The notes below the pieces were generated by a model. The model was not told where the DNA came from and made no database searches. It saw only the letters and a list, made by a program, of their open reading frames with translations. A DNA stretch of 64,000 nucleotides, taken from positions 2,418,001 to 2,482,000 of the forward strand of contig CBDIDH010000002.1 in NCBI GenBank assembly GCA_965277595.1. Reading direction: 5' to 3'. Shown one piece after another: positions 34,036 to 42,874 of the stretch. A program made the translations under genes and the position numbers. Positions within the stretch are counted from its first letter, which is position 1, and each line of letters begins with the position of its first letter. The stretch is from CBDIDH01 sp965277595 (GTDB lineage Bacteria; Planctomycetota; Planctomycetia; Isosphaerales; Isosphaeraceae).

Positions 34036-35901
34036 TCAATCCTCGGCCGAGACGTCCGCCCAGGCCGAGACGCGTCGACCCAGGTCGTCAACCCCCACCG
34101 CCTTGACGACGACCGGCACCGCGAGGCCGTCGAGGGGTGCCCCGGCTGCCGCGATTGGCTGGGAGGTCAGCCGGCCGTGCGCGGAGAGCTGAGAGGTTCC
34201 GAAAGCCCTGGCAATTCCCGATTCATCCAGCCCGGCGCGGCGGAAGGCCGGCGCGTGCGGATCAGCGCCGGGGACGAGCGGTTCCCAGGCCAGGGTTGTC
34301 AGACGCACGGGCCTTCCGTTCCGTTCCCGGATCTCAACCTTGAATGAGGAAGGACCGGACGGACCGGCGACGGCCGAGGCTCGCATTTCCAGGTCGCCGA
34401 GGTCGTCGGGCAGGCGAACGGCCGTGACCTGCAATTCGGCATCGGCCGGCGCCGAGATCGTCACACCGGTCGCGCCTTCGGGCGATCCTCTGACGATGAG
34501 ATAGCGGCTCGCGGTTCCGGCCGAGGACCACGGGAACTCGCGGCCATCCGGCGTGACCGAGACCGTGCGTGGACCGGCGAGGTCCCAGCCGTCGAGAGAG
34601 CCGCGAACGTCGACCGTGCGGAAGCCCGTCGCGTCCAAGCGTTTCGGATCGAATCCATTTTGGAAAAGAGCGACCGACCAGGCCCGATAGAGGTCGGCGA
34701 AGGAAGCGCCAGTCGCCGCTTCAAGATTGGCGAGGCCGTGGCGGTCGGACCGGATCAGCGCCGAGACCAGTCCTTGCCCGAACCGATCGGCGCACCATCG
34801 GAGAAACAGATAGGTGCCGCCCCGGTTGCCGTGGCTTCGAAACAGGTCGGCCGCGTAATAGTCGGGCACGACCAGTCGATACCGTTCGGGCTGCGACAGG
34901 AAGGCACTCACCCGGTAATCCAGGTTCGATCGCGAGAACCCATGCCGATCTTCCATCAGATGCGCCAGCGCCTCGTCGAGCCAGCCCTCTTCCTCGGGGC
35001 CATTGGCTTCAGTTCGCCCCGGCAGGCTCTTGGCCGAGAAGGTCACGGCGTGGGTGTACTCATGCGCCACGACCGTGCGCAGGTGCGGCCCCGCCTCCAG
35101 CGAGGTGCTCAAGTACATCATGTCGCAGTGGTTGCTAAAGGGCGAGGCCAGCGCAAGGTCAAGGTCGGCGCCGCGGACAAACCCGTCGACGGCGTGTCGA
35201 CCGCCGGCCAGTCGGGTCAGCCAGCTTGACATCAGGACGGTGAACCGGCCATCGCCGTCAACGTCGCGCGCCTGGCCAATTTCGCGAGCGGCGACCGGAA
35301 AAACCTGGTCGTCGAAGGTCGACATCAGGTCTTGCAAGACATCCGGCCCGACCGTCCCCGCGTCTCTGGCATCGACGTAAACCTGAACACGACGGCCCAA
35401 ACCGCGAAGCGTTCCCTCGACGGCCAGGTAATTGCTCGCGCTGGCGACGTCGCCATCTCGGACCATCAGCGTAAACGTCCGCCGCGCGGGGGGAACCGTC
35501 GTGACCGGTCCCGAAATCGGTGGGAGCGGCTTCCGATCGACAACAGGCGTGCGCCTCGGCCCGTCGGCCAGAATCTCGGGTTCGCCGACGTCCTCGCGGC
35601 TCATCGCTTTCGCCGCGAGCGTGATCGGATACGGCCCGGCGGCGGTCGAGAGTGATGAGACGATGACGAGGGTTCGTGATCCCGGACCCGGCGTCGGGAT
35701 CGTGAACCGTGCCCGGCCCGCTTTTACCGCAATCGCCAGGGGGCGACCAACCGGCCATGCGGAAATGCGGTCAGGTCCAAATCCTGAGCCAACCGACACG
35801 TCTCGGGCCGCGACCACAAGACCGACGATCAGCGGAACGAGGACGATCCGGAGGCGACCCGGCGGCAGCGGCAGGAGGCGTCGGGCTGGCCTGCGGCGCA
35901 T
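34036..35901 (-). CDS. Secreted gluzincin-like metallopeptidase (HEYTH)
   Basis: 621 residues from the ATG at 35901, which begins a basic then hydrophobic signal segment (LRIVLVPLIVGLVVAARD). The zinc motif HEYTH lies at 280-284, with a downstream EEGWLDEALAHLMED that can give the third ligand. Upstream, VDGDGRFTVLMSSWL and a DVLQDLMSTFDDQVFP block recall M30-type (hyicolysin-like) peptidases. The C-terminal ~200 residues are beta-rich. Likely an exported protease; substrate unknown. It ends 128 bases before the HTTM-associated gene, in the same direction. Confidence 0.82.
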   Translation of the reverse strand: MRRRPARRLLPLPPGRLRIVLVPLIVGLVVAARDVSVGSGFGPDRISAWPVGRPLAIAVKAGRARFTIPTPGPGSRTLVIVSSLSTAAGPYPITLAAKAMSREDVGEPEILADGPRRTPVVDRKPLPPISGPVTTVPPARRTFTLMVRDGDVASASNYLAVEGTLRGLGRRVQVYVDARDAGTVGPDVLQDLMSTFDDQVFPVAAREIGQARDVDGDGRFTVLMSSWLTRLAGGRHAVDGFVRGADLDLALASPFSNHCDMMYLSTSLEAGPHLRTVVAHEYTHAVTFSAKSLPGRTEANGPEEEGWLDEALAHLMEDRHGFSRSNLDYRVSAFLSQPERYRLVVPDYYAADLFRSHGNRGGTYLFLRWCADRFGQGLVSALIRSDRHGLANLEAATGASFADLYRAWSVALFQNGFDPKRLDATGFRTVDVRGSLDGWDLAGPRTVSVTPDGREFPWSSAGTASRYLIVRGSPEGATGVTISAPADAELQVTAVRLPDDLGDLEMRASAVAGPSGPSSFKVEIRERNGRPVRLTTLAWEPLVPGADPHAPAFRRAGLDESGIARAFGTSQLSAHGRLTSQPIAAAGAPLDGLAVPVVVKAVGVDDLGRRVSAWADVSAED

Positions 35902-36113
35902 TCGGTAAGACCTGCGCGGGAAGGCCGACCCGATCCGACATCCCCCAGCGGGACCGATCTCCACCGAGGCCAGCGACACGCCTTTCGATCGGTCCCACGC
36001 GTCGCCCGGCTTGAATCCGTTGGGCCGGTTATCCCGATCCCAGCAGAGACCATGCTTGAGCCTTTTTTCTTGAGTCTTTCCCGCCGCGAAACACGCGGAA
36101 TTACGGGCCGAGT

Positions 36114-36920
36114 CTACCAGTGCATCACGTATCCGCCGTCGACGTTGATCGTCTGCCCCGTGACATTTCTGGCGCGGTCCGAGGCGAGAAAGACGGCCAT
36201 CGCCGCGATATCTTCAGGAACCTGCCAGCGACCCAGCGGAATCAGTTTCTTGATCTTATCGTCGGCCCAGTCGTCATAGGCGATCCGCTCGGCCTCGGGC
36301 TGCCGAGCGGCCCAGCTCTCATAAACGCCCCGGTTGAGGATCGTCTTGACCATCCCGGGGCAGACCGTGTTCACGCGAACGCCGCTCGCGGCCAGGTCCT
36401 TCGCCGCGCACTGGGCGAAGTTGATCAGTCCCGCTTTCGAGGCGCTATAGGGCGGGTCCGTTTGCGAACCGATCTGACCGGCGACCGAGGCCACGAAGAG
36501 AAAGGTTCCCGACTTCGCCTCGGCCATCCCCGGCGCAAAGGCATGCGCGACGTTCACCGCGCCGATGAGGTTGACACGCAAGACCTTTTCCCAGTCTCCC
36601 GGTTCCAGGTTCCAGAATGGAAAACCAAACTTCCCCGACCCCACCCCCGCCGCGTGGGCGACATGGTCGCACCGGCCGAACTGCCCGCGAACCTCGCTGG
36701 CCACCTCGACCATCGCCCCGGTATCCGTGACGTCGGCCGCGAACCCCGCCGCTCCGTTGACCTCGGCCGCGACGTCCCTGACCGCCTTGTCTCTGTCGAG
36801 AAGGACGACCACCGCCCCCTCGGCCGCGAAGGCCGAGGCGATCGCCCTGCCGAGACCATTGGCGGCGCCGGTCACCACTGCCACTTTATCGACGAGGTTC
36901 AGGTCCACTTGAGTCTCCAT
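36114..36920 (-). CDS. Short-chain dehydrogenase/reductase
   Basis: 268 residues, classical SDR length. The cofactor motif VTGAANGLGRA is near 17-27, AHAAG replaces NNAG, the catalytic Ser is in FVASVAG, and YSASK supplies Tyr and Lys. The C-terminus GQTINVDGGYVMHW is typical. Substrate unknown. The start is uncertain: the ATG at 36920 has a weak ribosome site, while a GTG at 36908 has GGAG six bases upstream and would give an N-terminus (VDLN) like the SDR at 52628. Either start overlaps the end of the upstream hypothetical gene. Confidence 0.93.
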   Translation of the reverse strand: METQVDLNLVDKVAVVTGAANGLGRAIASAFAAEGAVVVLLDRDKAVRDVAAEVNGAAGFAADVTDTGAMVEVASEVRGQFGRCDHVAHAAGVGSGKFGFPFWNLEPGDWEKVLRVNLIGAVNVAHAFAPGMAEAKSGTFLFVASVAGQIGSQTDPPYSASKAGLINFAQCAAKDLAASGVRVNTVCPGMVKTILNRGVYESWAARQPEAERIAYDDWADDKIKKLIPLGRWQVPEDIAAMAVFLASDRARNVTGQTINVDGGYVMHW

Positions 36921-37326
36921 CGGGCCGAGCTTTCGATCCCGTCGTGATCGAATCCTGATATTTCAAGGAATTATGGGAAAAAAGTATTTTATAGTAATCC
37001 TCATGATCAAATTCGTAACCATTGTCGACTGGTTTTCGATCCATGAATGTCTTGACGTGTCGCCAACGGCCTTCAGGACTGAGGTTGCAATCGCAACGAA
37101 TATTGATAAAAGATCGCGTGCCGAGAAGGCTTGCCCAGTATCTCGGCCAGAACGGTAGGGTGTGAAAAATGACCCATTGATCCCCTGCATCATCATTCCA
37201 CACGTGCCAGAGTCGGGTAGTTCGAACGTGATCGACGCGGAAGGCGGTCACGGAAGGCCAGAGCACCAGGGCGGCCAGAGCCACCCCGATCATCGCCCGC
37301 CGCGTCGACATTCGTGGCAGCCGCAT
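36886..37326 (-). CDS. Membrane-anchored hypothetical protein, AT-rich 3' part
   Basis: 146 residues from the ATG at 37326; another ATG five codons later is possible. A single membrane helix (RRAMIGVALAALVLWPSVTAF) follows a basic start, a pattern common in planctomycete surface proteins. The rest contains WHVWNDDAGDQWVIFHTLPFWPRYWASLLGTRSFINIRCDCN and a Lys/Asp/Tyr-rich tail. The segment 36955-37110 is distinctly AT-richer than its neighbours, with AT-ending codons, which suggests recent acquisition or relaxed selection. I do not recognise the family. Confidence 0.6.
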   Translation of the reverse strand: MRLPRMSTRRAMIGVALAALVLWPSVTAFRVDHVRTTRLWHVWNDDAGDQWVIFHTLPFWPRYWASLLGTRSFINIRCDCNLSPEGRWRHVKTFMDRKPVDNGYEFDHEDYYKILFSHNSLKYQDSITTGSKARPDGDSSGPEPRR

Positions 37327-37425
37327 CAGTCCATTCCCCGGCGGACCAGAGCGCTGGACAAAGCCCGACCGGCCCGGCTGGAAACCCAGGGCCGGGCCGA
37401 TCGACATCGAACCACAATCAGAAAC

Positions 37426-39144
37426 CTAACGCGAGCCCTTGCCGGTCGTCGGCACGGCGAGAGTGCTGGTTGAACCGGCGGCGGCGTTGGCGGGTCGCGG
37501 GGGCGTCTCGGAGGCGAGGCGGCCGAGCATCGTTTGCTCGAAGCCTTTCAGGTCGGTCCAGAAGGTGCCGGGACCCGCGTAGAAGACGCCGAGCTTGATG
37601 TCGGGAGAGAGCCCCTCGGCGAAGACGTACTGGTTATATGCCTCGGCCCCGCCGAGCGCGGAGACGTACTGGCGGAAGCGGTCGGCCTCGGCCTGTCGAG
37701 AGAGTTCGACCTTCTTGGCGTTCGCCTCGCCGAGAAGACGGGTCGATTCAGCCTCGATGACCGCGGTCTTGGCATCGATCTCGGCCTTGAGCTTCTCGGT
37801 CTCCGCCTCGATCTCCTTGGCGGCTTTTTCCCCCTCGGCCTCGGCCTGGGCGACGAGTTTTTCCGTGGTGGCCTTCGTGGTCCGTTCGGCGAGAGTGACC
37901 TTGGCCTTGGCCTCGGTCAATTCCGCCTGGGCCTTGGCGGTAAGCTGCTCCTGTTCGCGGGTCTTGGTCAGTTCGACCGCGATCTTGGCCTTCTGGATCG
38001 GCTCGCGGACCTGCCGAGGGACGTAAATGTGCCGGGTCAGACCGAACAGGAGCGTCAGGTTTTTCGCCTTCAAGACCGAGGCCAGTTCGTCGGAGGTCTC
38101 ATCCTGGAAGGCTTCGCGGGTCTCGCCGACGAGCAAATCCACCGCGCCTTGCCTGGACCCGTGCATTCCGCAGATCGAGCCAATCTGGGGAATGATCACT
38201 TTCTGATCGACATCCTTGAGCCGACCGAACTGGCGCACGACGCCAGGTGCCTGATCGGGGACGATTCCCCAGATCGCCGTGAAGTCCAGGTGGATCGGGA
38301 ATCCATCGTTCGACTTGAACTCAACCCCTTTTCCCTGAAGATACTTCGGGTCAGCGCCATTCGCCTTGCCGAGCCGGTCGCCGCGGAAGGGCTCACCGCT
38401 GGGCCCGCCCTCGGTCTCGACTACCAGCGTGGTCTCGTTGTAGCCAATGCTGACGATATCGATCCGTTTTTCCTCGGGATTGAAGAAGTAGACCCCCGGT
38501 TGCAAGACGTCGGACTGAATCCCTTGCTTGGCGCCGGTGAGGGGGTTGTCGGTCCGGTAGGTGACCACACCCACGTATCCGGGGGGGATCAAGGTGGGGT
38601 CGGGATGACCGGCCCTGTCGTCGCGTCGTTTCGGTCGGGTGCTGGGCTCGACGCAGGCGTCGACATCGATGACCCGGACGTCATACGCGTACGAGTTCAA
38701 TCGGTAACGGCCCGGCGTCAAAACCTGTCGGCGAATGCCTCGGTAACCGTCTTGATCGGTCAGATACGTTCCCGGCGGCAGAGCCTTGCCGACCTTCGAC
38801 GTCACCACGGCGAGCTTGCCCGGCGCAATCACCTGATCCTTCACGAGTTCGCGGTCAAACTCCAGCGGCGAGTAAAAATGCCGACCCGGCCCCGGCATCG
38901 CTTCGAGAATACCAACCTGAAGTGGTCGGCCGTGTCGATCGATCTGCACCAGCGTTCCATCCGGCGCCTTGCCGGTCGACCCGAACGGCCAGGGCCCTTT
39001 ATAACGGAGCAGCAGGCTGTAACCGGGCGGAACCTCGACCCGGCAGATCATCCATTGCCAGATTCCGACATAGCCGACCAGGAAGACGGCCGACGCCGCG
39101 GCGACTCCGGCGATCGCCGTACTCACCCATTTGTTGCCGATCAT
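37426..39144 (-). CDS. SPFH-domain membrane scaffold protein (B)
   Basis: 572 residues. A membrane helix is at about 9-32. Next comes a beta-rich head with several modules of the type G-x-x-x-x-VLTPGRYRLNSY (for instance near residues 135-150) and DVLQPGVYFFNP near 225. The SPFH/Band 7 domain covers about 260-400 (FKSNDGFPIHLDFTAIWGI), and a long Ala/Glu/Lys coiled coil about 400-500. The tail is Ala/Pro-rich. SPFH proteins build large membrane rings that organise proteases and lipids. The ATG overlaps the stop of the other SPFH gene by four bases, so the two are cotranslated and probably form a hetero-oligomer. Confidence 0.9.
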   Translation of the reverse strand: MIGNKWVSTAIAGVAAASAVFLVGYVGIWQWMICRVEVPPGYSLLLRYKGPWPFGSTGKAPDGTLVQIDRHGRPLQVGILEAMPGPGRHFYSPLEFDRELVKDQVIAPGKLAVVTSKVGKALPPGTYLTDQDGYRGIRRQVLTPGRYRLNSYAYDVRVIDVDACVEPSTRPKRRDDRAGHPDPTLIPPGYVGVVTYRTDNPLTGAKQGIQSDVLQPGVYFFNPEEKRIDIVSIGYNETTLVVETEGGPSGEPFRGDRLGKANGADPKYLQGKGVEFKSNDGFPIHLDFTAIWGIVPDQAPGVVRQFGRLKDVDQKVIIPQIGSICGMHGSRQGAVDLLVGETREAFQDETSDELASVLKAKNLTLLFGLTRHIYVPRQVREPIQKAKIAVELTKTREQEQLTAKAQAELTEAKAKVTLAERTTKATTEKLVAQAEAEGEKAAKEIEAETEKLKAEIDAKTAVIEAESTRLLGEANAKKVELSRQAEADRFRQYVSALGGAEAYNQYVFAEGLSPDIKLGVFYAGPGTFWTDLKGFEQTMLGRLASETPPRPANAAAGSTSTLAVPTTGKGSR

Positions 39145-40802
39145 CGCGGGTCCTCCGGGCTTCGAGCGAACGGCTCTTGCGGCAACTCGGTCACGGCGGG
39201 CAGGCGCGAACCCCGACTCGCGGCGGCCGGGGATGGGGCAGGGGAGGGAGATGTGTGCGTCCGGCCCGACCCGTCGCGGGTGAACTGGCCGAAAAGCTCC
39301 ATGATCGGGCCGTCGGTGTTGGTCAAGATGGTCCGAAACGCCGGGGCGAGCTTGCCGACCAGAACGTTACGCGCCAGCGACGCCCCGTCGCCCCCAAAGG
39401 CGGCGACCCGAGCGGCCAGGCCCGCGACCTCGGCCGTGTTGTTGAAGACGATCACGTCGGCGTCGGCCCTGGCCTTGGCGGTCACGGAGGTTGCCTTGTC
39501 CCTGGCGGCGGCGAGTTCGGTCTCGGCGACCTTCAGTTTTTGCTCGGCGAGGGTCTGGGCGACTGTCTGTTCCTGTTCGGCGCGCGTTGTCTTTTCCACA
39601 ACGGTCTGCTCAGCCTCGACCAGCAGTTTCTTCTGGTCGGCGAGGACTTCCTGGACCTTCAAATCGGCCTCGGAAATTTGCTGCTTCGTTTCCTCGACGA
39701 ACTGGGCAAGCTCTTGCTTGGCGACCTCCCGTGCCTGCACCGGCGCTGAGATCTCGGCTGGCGGCTGGATCGACGTGATCGCCACGGCGAGGATCTCGAT
39801 TCCCTGTTCCTTGCAGTTCGCCGTCAGTTTCTTCACCAGTTCGGTCTGAAATTTCACGCGGTCCTCGCCGGTGATGAACTGGCCGCCCGAGAGCTTGGAA
39901 CCGCCGATCCGGCAGAGTGATCGGCTTTCCGGTGTGATGATCTTGGCGATGATCTCTTCGTCGATCTCGTCGCCGTTGGCATCTTCGTTGTACTTGACGA
40001 AGACATCGGCGACCATCTCCGGCAAGACCCGGAACTCGACGGCGCCATCGAGCGTGATCGGGAACCCGTCCGACGAGAGGAAGTCCATCTCGCCGTCCGC
40101 GTCCAGGTTGAACCGCTTCGACCGGCAGTCGACCAGGCTGATCCGCGTCTCATAGGGGTTGAGGTAATACGTCCCCGGATCTTTCGAGGCTTTCTGCACA
40201 CCGCGCTCGCCGGGTTCGACGAGAAACTCATTCGGGTCTTTCGGCGTCGTGCCCGCCAGAAGGGTGACAACACCCCGATAGCCTGCCGGCACGGTCACCG
40301 GGTCATGCAGCTCAATTTCCTCCGCGTACGGGTTGTACGCGTAACGGCCCGGCTTGAGGACTTCGCGAAGAATGCCTTTCTGTCCAGGCTCGGCCAGCAC
40401 CTGGCCCGCGGGGATGTCTTCGCCAGCCAGCGCGACCCGGATGCCAACCTTGCCATCGGGAACGACGAACTGCGGCGAGTATTCCCAGGACCAGTAAAAG
40501 GGGTTGTAAAAGTACCGCCCCTCGGTCAGGACCCCGTTGTTTGGCCCGCCCGACTGCACGCCCTTGTAATAGACCCCGTTCGTCTGCGCCGGGGCAAGTT
40601 CCATCTCGGGGGTCAGATCAAGCCCTTCACGGCGGATCAAGACCGCCTGCTGGCCGGTCTCAACCTCGATCTTGCAGGCGCTATAAGCGATGGCAACAGT
40701 TCCCAGGGCCAGGAGCCCCAGGCCGATCGCCCCCAGACCCCGGGTCAGGAACGGCGGAGCGGGACGATCCCGATGTCCGCCCCCCTCATTGATCGCAAAC
40801 AT
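39141..40802 (-). CDS. SPFH-domain membrane scaffold protein (A)
   Basis: 553 residues from the ATG at 40802. A membrane helix about 20-45 (RGLGAIGLGLLALGTVAIAYSA) leads into the same beta-rich modules as its partner: QKGILREVLKPGRYAYNPY and RGVQKASKDPGTYYLNPYETRISLVD. The SPFH domain follows about 245-380 (FLSSDGFPITLDGAVEFRV), then an Ala/Glu/Gln-rich coiled coil about 385-490, and a Pro/Ser-rich tail. Paralogous to the next gene and coupled to it by an ATGA overlap; most likely the first gene of a two-gene operon with a promoter near 40885-40914. Confidence 0.9.
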   Translation of the reverse strand: MFAINEGGGHRDRPAPPFLTRGLGAIGLGLLALGTVAIAYSACKIEVETGQQAVLIRREGLDLTPEMELAPAQTNGVYYKGVQSGGPNNGVLTEGRYFYNPFYWSWEYSPQFVVPDGKVGIRVALAGEDIPAGQVLAEPGQKGILREVLKPGRYAYNPYAEEIELHDPVTVPAGYRGVVTLLAGTTPKDPNEFLVEPGERGVQKASKDPGTYYLNPYETRISLVDCRSKRFNLDADGEMDFLSSDGFPITLDGAVEFRVLPEMVADVFVKYNEDANGDEIDEEIIAKIITPESRSLCRIGGSKLSGGQFITGEDRVKFQTELVKKLTANCKEQGIEILAVAITSIQPPAEISAPVQAREVAKQELAQFVEETKQQISEADLKVQEVLADQKKLLVEAEQTVVEKTTRAEQEQTVAQTLAEQKLKVAETELAAARDKATSVTAKARADADVIVFNNTAEVAGLAARVAAFGGDGASLARNVLVGKLAPAFRTILTNTDGPIMELFGQFTRDGSGRTHTSPSPAPSPAAASRGSRLPAVTELPQEPFARSPEDPR

Positions 40803-40884
40803 TAGGAAACACTCCAGGCCCTCGCCACGCGACGGAGATCGTCGCACTGGCACTCTCGCAAGTCAGTTCGCATGGGTTCAAGAA

Positions 40885-40914
40885 TTATTAGTTTACCGCA
40901 TGTCACCCCTTCAA
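40885..40914 (-). promoter_or_regulatory. Candidate sigma-70 promoter for the SPFH operon
   Basis: On the minus strand TTGAAG (40914-40909) and TAATAA (40890-40885) are separated by 18 bases in an otherwise GC-rich region, about 85 bases upstream of the first SPFH ATG. Confidence 0.4.
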
Positions 40915-41032
40915 AATACGGACCATCCCGTCGCGGGCTCGACAACCCCTTGTCCTCACCGGCTTGCGAGTTAAGCTAAGGGAAGAGACGCAGATCAACG
41001 AACACCTCCGCCAGACCGGACCGATCTCGCCG

Positions 41033-41764
41033 ATGAGCCATCCGTTGCGTATCGCCATGTGGTCGGGTCCGCGCAATATTTCCACGGCCCTGATGCGGGC
41101 GTGGGCAAATCGCCCCGATACCGCCGTCTGTGACGAGCCTCTCTACGCGCATTATCTGCAAGAGACCGGCTTCGACCACCCCGGGGCCGACGAGGTGATC
41201 GCCCACCATCAGCCTGACTGGCGCAAGGCCGTCGCCGCGCTCGTGGGCGAATCGCCAGGCGGCAAGGCGATTTTTTATCAGAAGCACATGGCCCATCACC
41301 TCTTGCCGCAAATCGATCGCGACTGGTTCGGCTCACTCACGCACGCTTTCTTGATCCGTGAGCCGCGCGAGATGATTACCTCGCTCGCCAAGATCCTTAC
41401 CGAGCCGACCGCCGAGGCGACCGGACTTCCTCAGCAACTGGAAATCTTCTCGTGGGTCCGCGCCCGGACAGGCAGGACGCCCCCCGTCATTGACGCCCGC
41501 GACGTCCTGAATGATCCCCGACGGATCTTGACCCTGCTCTGCGACGCGCTCGGCGTTGACTTCACCGAGGCGATGCTTTCTTGGCCCCCCGGCCCTCGCG
41601 AGACAGACGGCGTCTGGGCAAAGCACTGGTACGCCAGCGTCGAGAAAACGACCGGCTTCCAGCCGTTCACTCCCAAGCCCGAGCCCGTTCCCGACCACCT
41701 GACCGAACTTCTTGACGTCTGCCAGACCTATTACGATACCCTTCACGCCGAGCGGCTCGGATAA
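41033..41764 (+). CDS. Sulfotransferase-like protein paired with an aminotransferase
   Basis: 243 residues from the ATG at 41033. The N-terminal loop WSGPRNISTALMRAW (10-24) matches the phosphosulfate-binding P-loop of sulfotransferases in a variant form, and DEPLYAHYL and FLIREPREMITSL are family motifs (the second like the 3'-phosphate-binding segment). The same N-terminal domain is fused to a class IV aminotransferase in plant proteins described as branched-chain-aminotransferase-like. Here the aminotransferase is the next gene, 36 bases downstream. Actual sulfonate transfer is unproven; the substrate is unknown. Confidence 0.82.
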   Translation: MSHPLRIAMWSGPRNISTALMRAWANRPDTAVCDEPLYAHYLQETGFDHPGADEVIAHHQPDWRKAVAALVGESPGGKAIFYQKHMAHHLLPQIDRDWFGSLTHAFLIREPREMITSLAKILTEPTAEATGLPQQLEIFSWVRARTGRTPPVIDARDVLNDPRRILTLLCDALGVDFTEAMLSWPPGPRETDGVWAKHWYASVEKTTGFQPFTPKPEPVPDHLTELLDVCQTYYDTLHAERLG

Positions 41765-41800
41765 TAAGACGGAAAACCTCACGGCTTCAGACCTTGCCCC

Positions 41801-42703
41801 ATGCTTCAGCAATACGACGAGCGGAACCGCGATCTTCTGGTCAACATCAACGGGCGGATCATTCACCGCGACGAGGCGGGTGTCAGCCCCTTTGACTCAT
41901 CCGTGCAAGGGGGCGACGCCGTCTGGGAGGGGCTTCGACTCTACGAAGGTCGGATCTTCCGGCTTCTTGAACACCTGGACCGCCTTCGCGGCTCGGCGCT
42001 CGCGCTCGCCTTTGCGCAAATTCCCAGTGACGATCAGATCATCGAGGAGATCCGCCGGACTCTCGCCGCGAACACCATGCGCGACGGTGTCCACATCCGC
42101 TTGACGCTCACGCGCGGAGTCAAAATCACCTCGGGAATGGACCCGCGTTTGAATCGGTCCGGGCCGACGCTCCTGATCCTGGCCGAGCACAAGGCCCCCG
42201 TCTACGACACCGGCGGAATCACGCTCATCACCAGCGCCGTGCGACGTCCCGCGCCCGACAGCCTTGACCCCAAGATTCATCACTGCAACCTGATCCCGTC
42301 GATCCTCGCCAAGATTCAGGCCAACGCCGCCGGGGCCGACGATGCCCTGATGCTCGACCATCGCGGCTTCGTCGCCGAGACCAACGCGACGAACGTCTTC
42401 GTCGTCAGCAAAGGGGAGGTCATCACAAGTCGACCCGTCGCCTGTCCCGAGGGAATCACGCGGGCCGTGGTCCTTGATCTCTGCGAGACGCATGGCATCC
42501 CGCACGTCGAGCGCGACGTCTCGCTGACGGAGGTTCATCGCGCCGACGAGGTCTTTTGCACCGGGACGATGGGCGAGCTTGCCCCCGTGACCGTCGTCGA
42601 CGGCCGGACGATCGGTCCCTGCGCCGCCGGTCCCGTCACATTGCAACTTGCCGGCCTCTTCCGCGAATTGACTCGAAAGGAAGGGGTTGTCGTGGTCGAT
42701 TGA
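41801..42703 (+). CDS. Class IV PLP aminotransferase (BCAT/D-amino acid aminotransferase-like)
   Basis: 300 residues, normal for the family. The PLP-binding lysine is Lys158 in DPKIHHCNLI, the phosphate and cofactor environment is given by VAETNATNVFVV, and the C-terminal CTGTMGELAPVTVVDGRTI closes the active site. Conserved N-terminal block: FDSSVQGGDAVWEGLRLYEGRIFRL. It transfers amino groups between a 2-oxo acid and an amino acid; the D/L and chain preferences cannot be read off. Its neighbour, the sulfotransferase-like gene, is probably in the same transcript and pathway. Confidence 0.92.
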   Translation: MLQQYDERNRDLLVNINGRIIHRDEAGVSPFDSSVQGGDAVWEGLRLYEGRIFRLLEHLDRLRGSALALAFAQIPSDDQIIEEIRRTLAANTMRDGVHIRLTLTRGVKITSGMDPRLNRSGPTLLILAEHKAPVYDTGGITLITSAVRRPAPDSLDPKIHHCNLIPSILAKIQANAAGADDALMLDHRGFVAETNATNVFVVSKGEVITSRPVACPEGITRAVVLDLCETHGIPHVERDVSLTEVHRADEVFCTGTMGELAPVTVVDGRTIGPCAAGPVTLQLAGLFRELTRKEGVVVVD

Positions 42704-42874
42704 TCGGGTTTCGGTTTCGCGGATTTCTCGAAAGTCATTGACAACTCGGGCTTGCCCCTTGAAAGTTGGAAGATTCTCGGACCGCTGTCCGCGATTCGAA
42801 TCCGCTCCACGATGAGAACTCCGGCAAGGGTCGCCGGCCACTGTCTCCCGAACCAAGGCCCCGGGGTCAACCCT

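Noticed and set aside
37534..39849. Very long forward open frame opposite the SPFH genes (771 codons)
   Set aside because: Low-complexity Leu/Gly/Asp translation mirroring the coiled-coil codons on the other strand; the SPFH genes explain the region.
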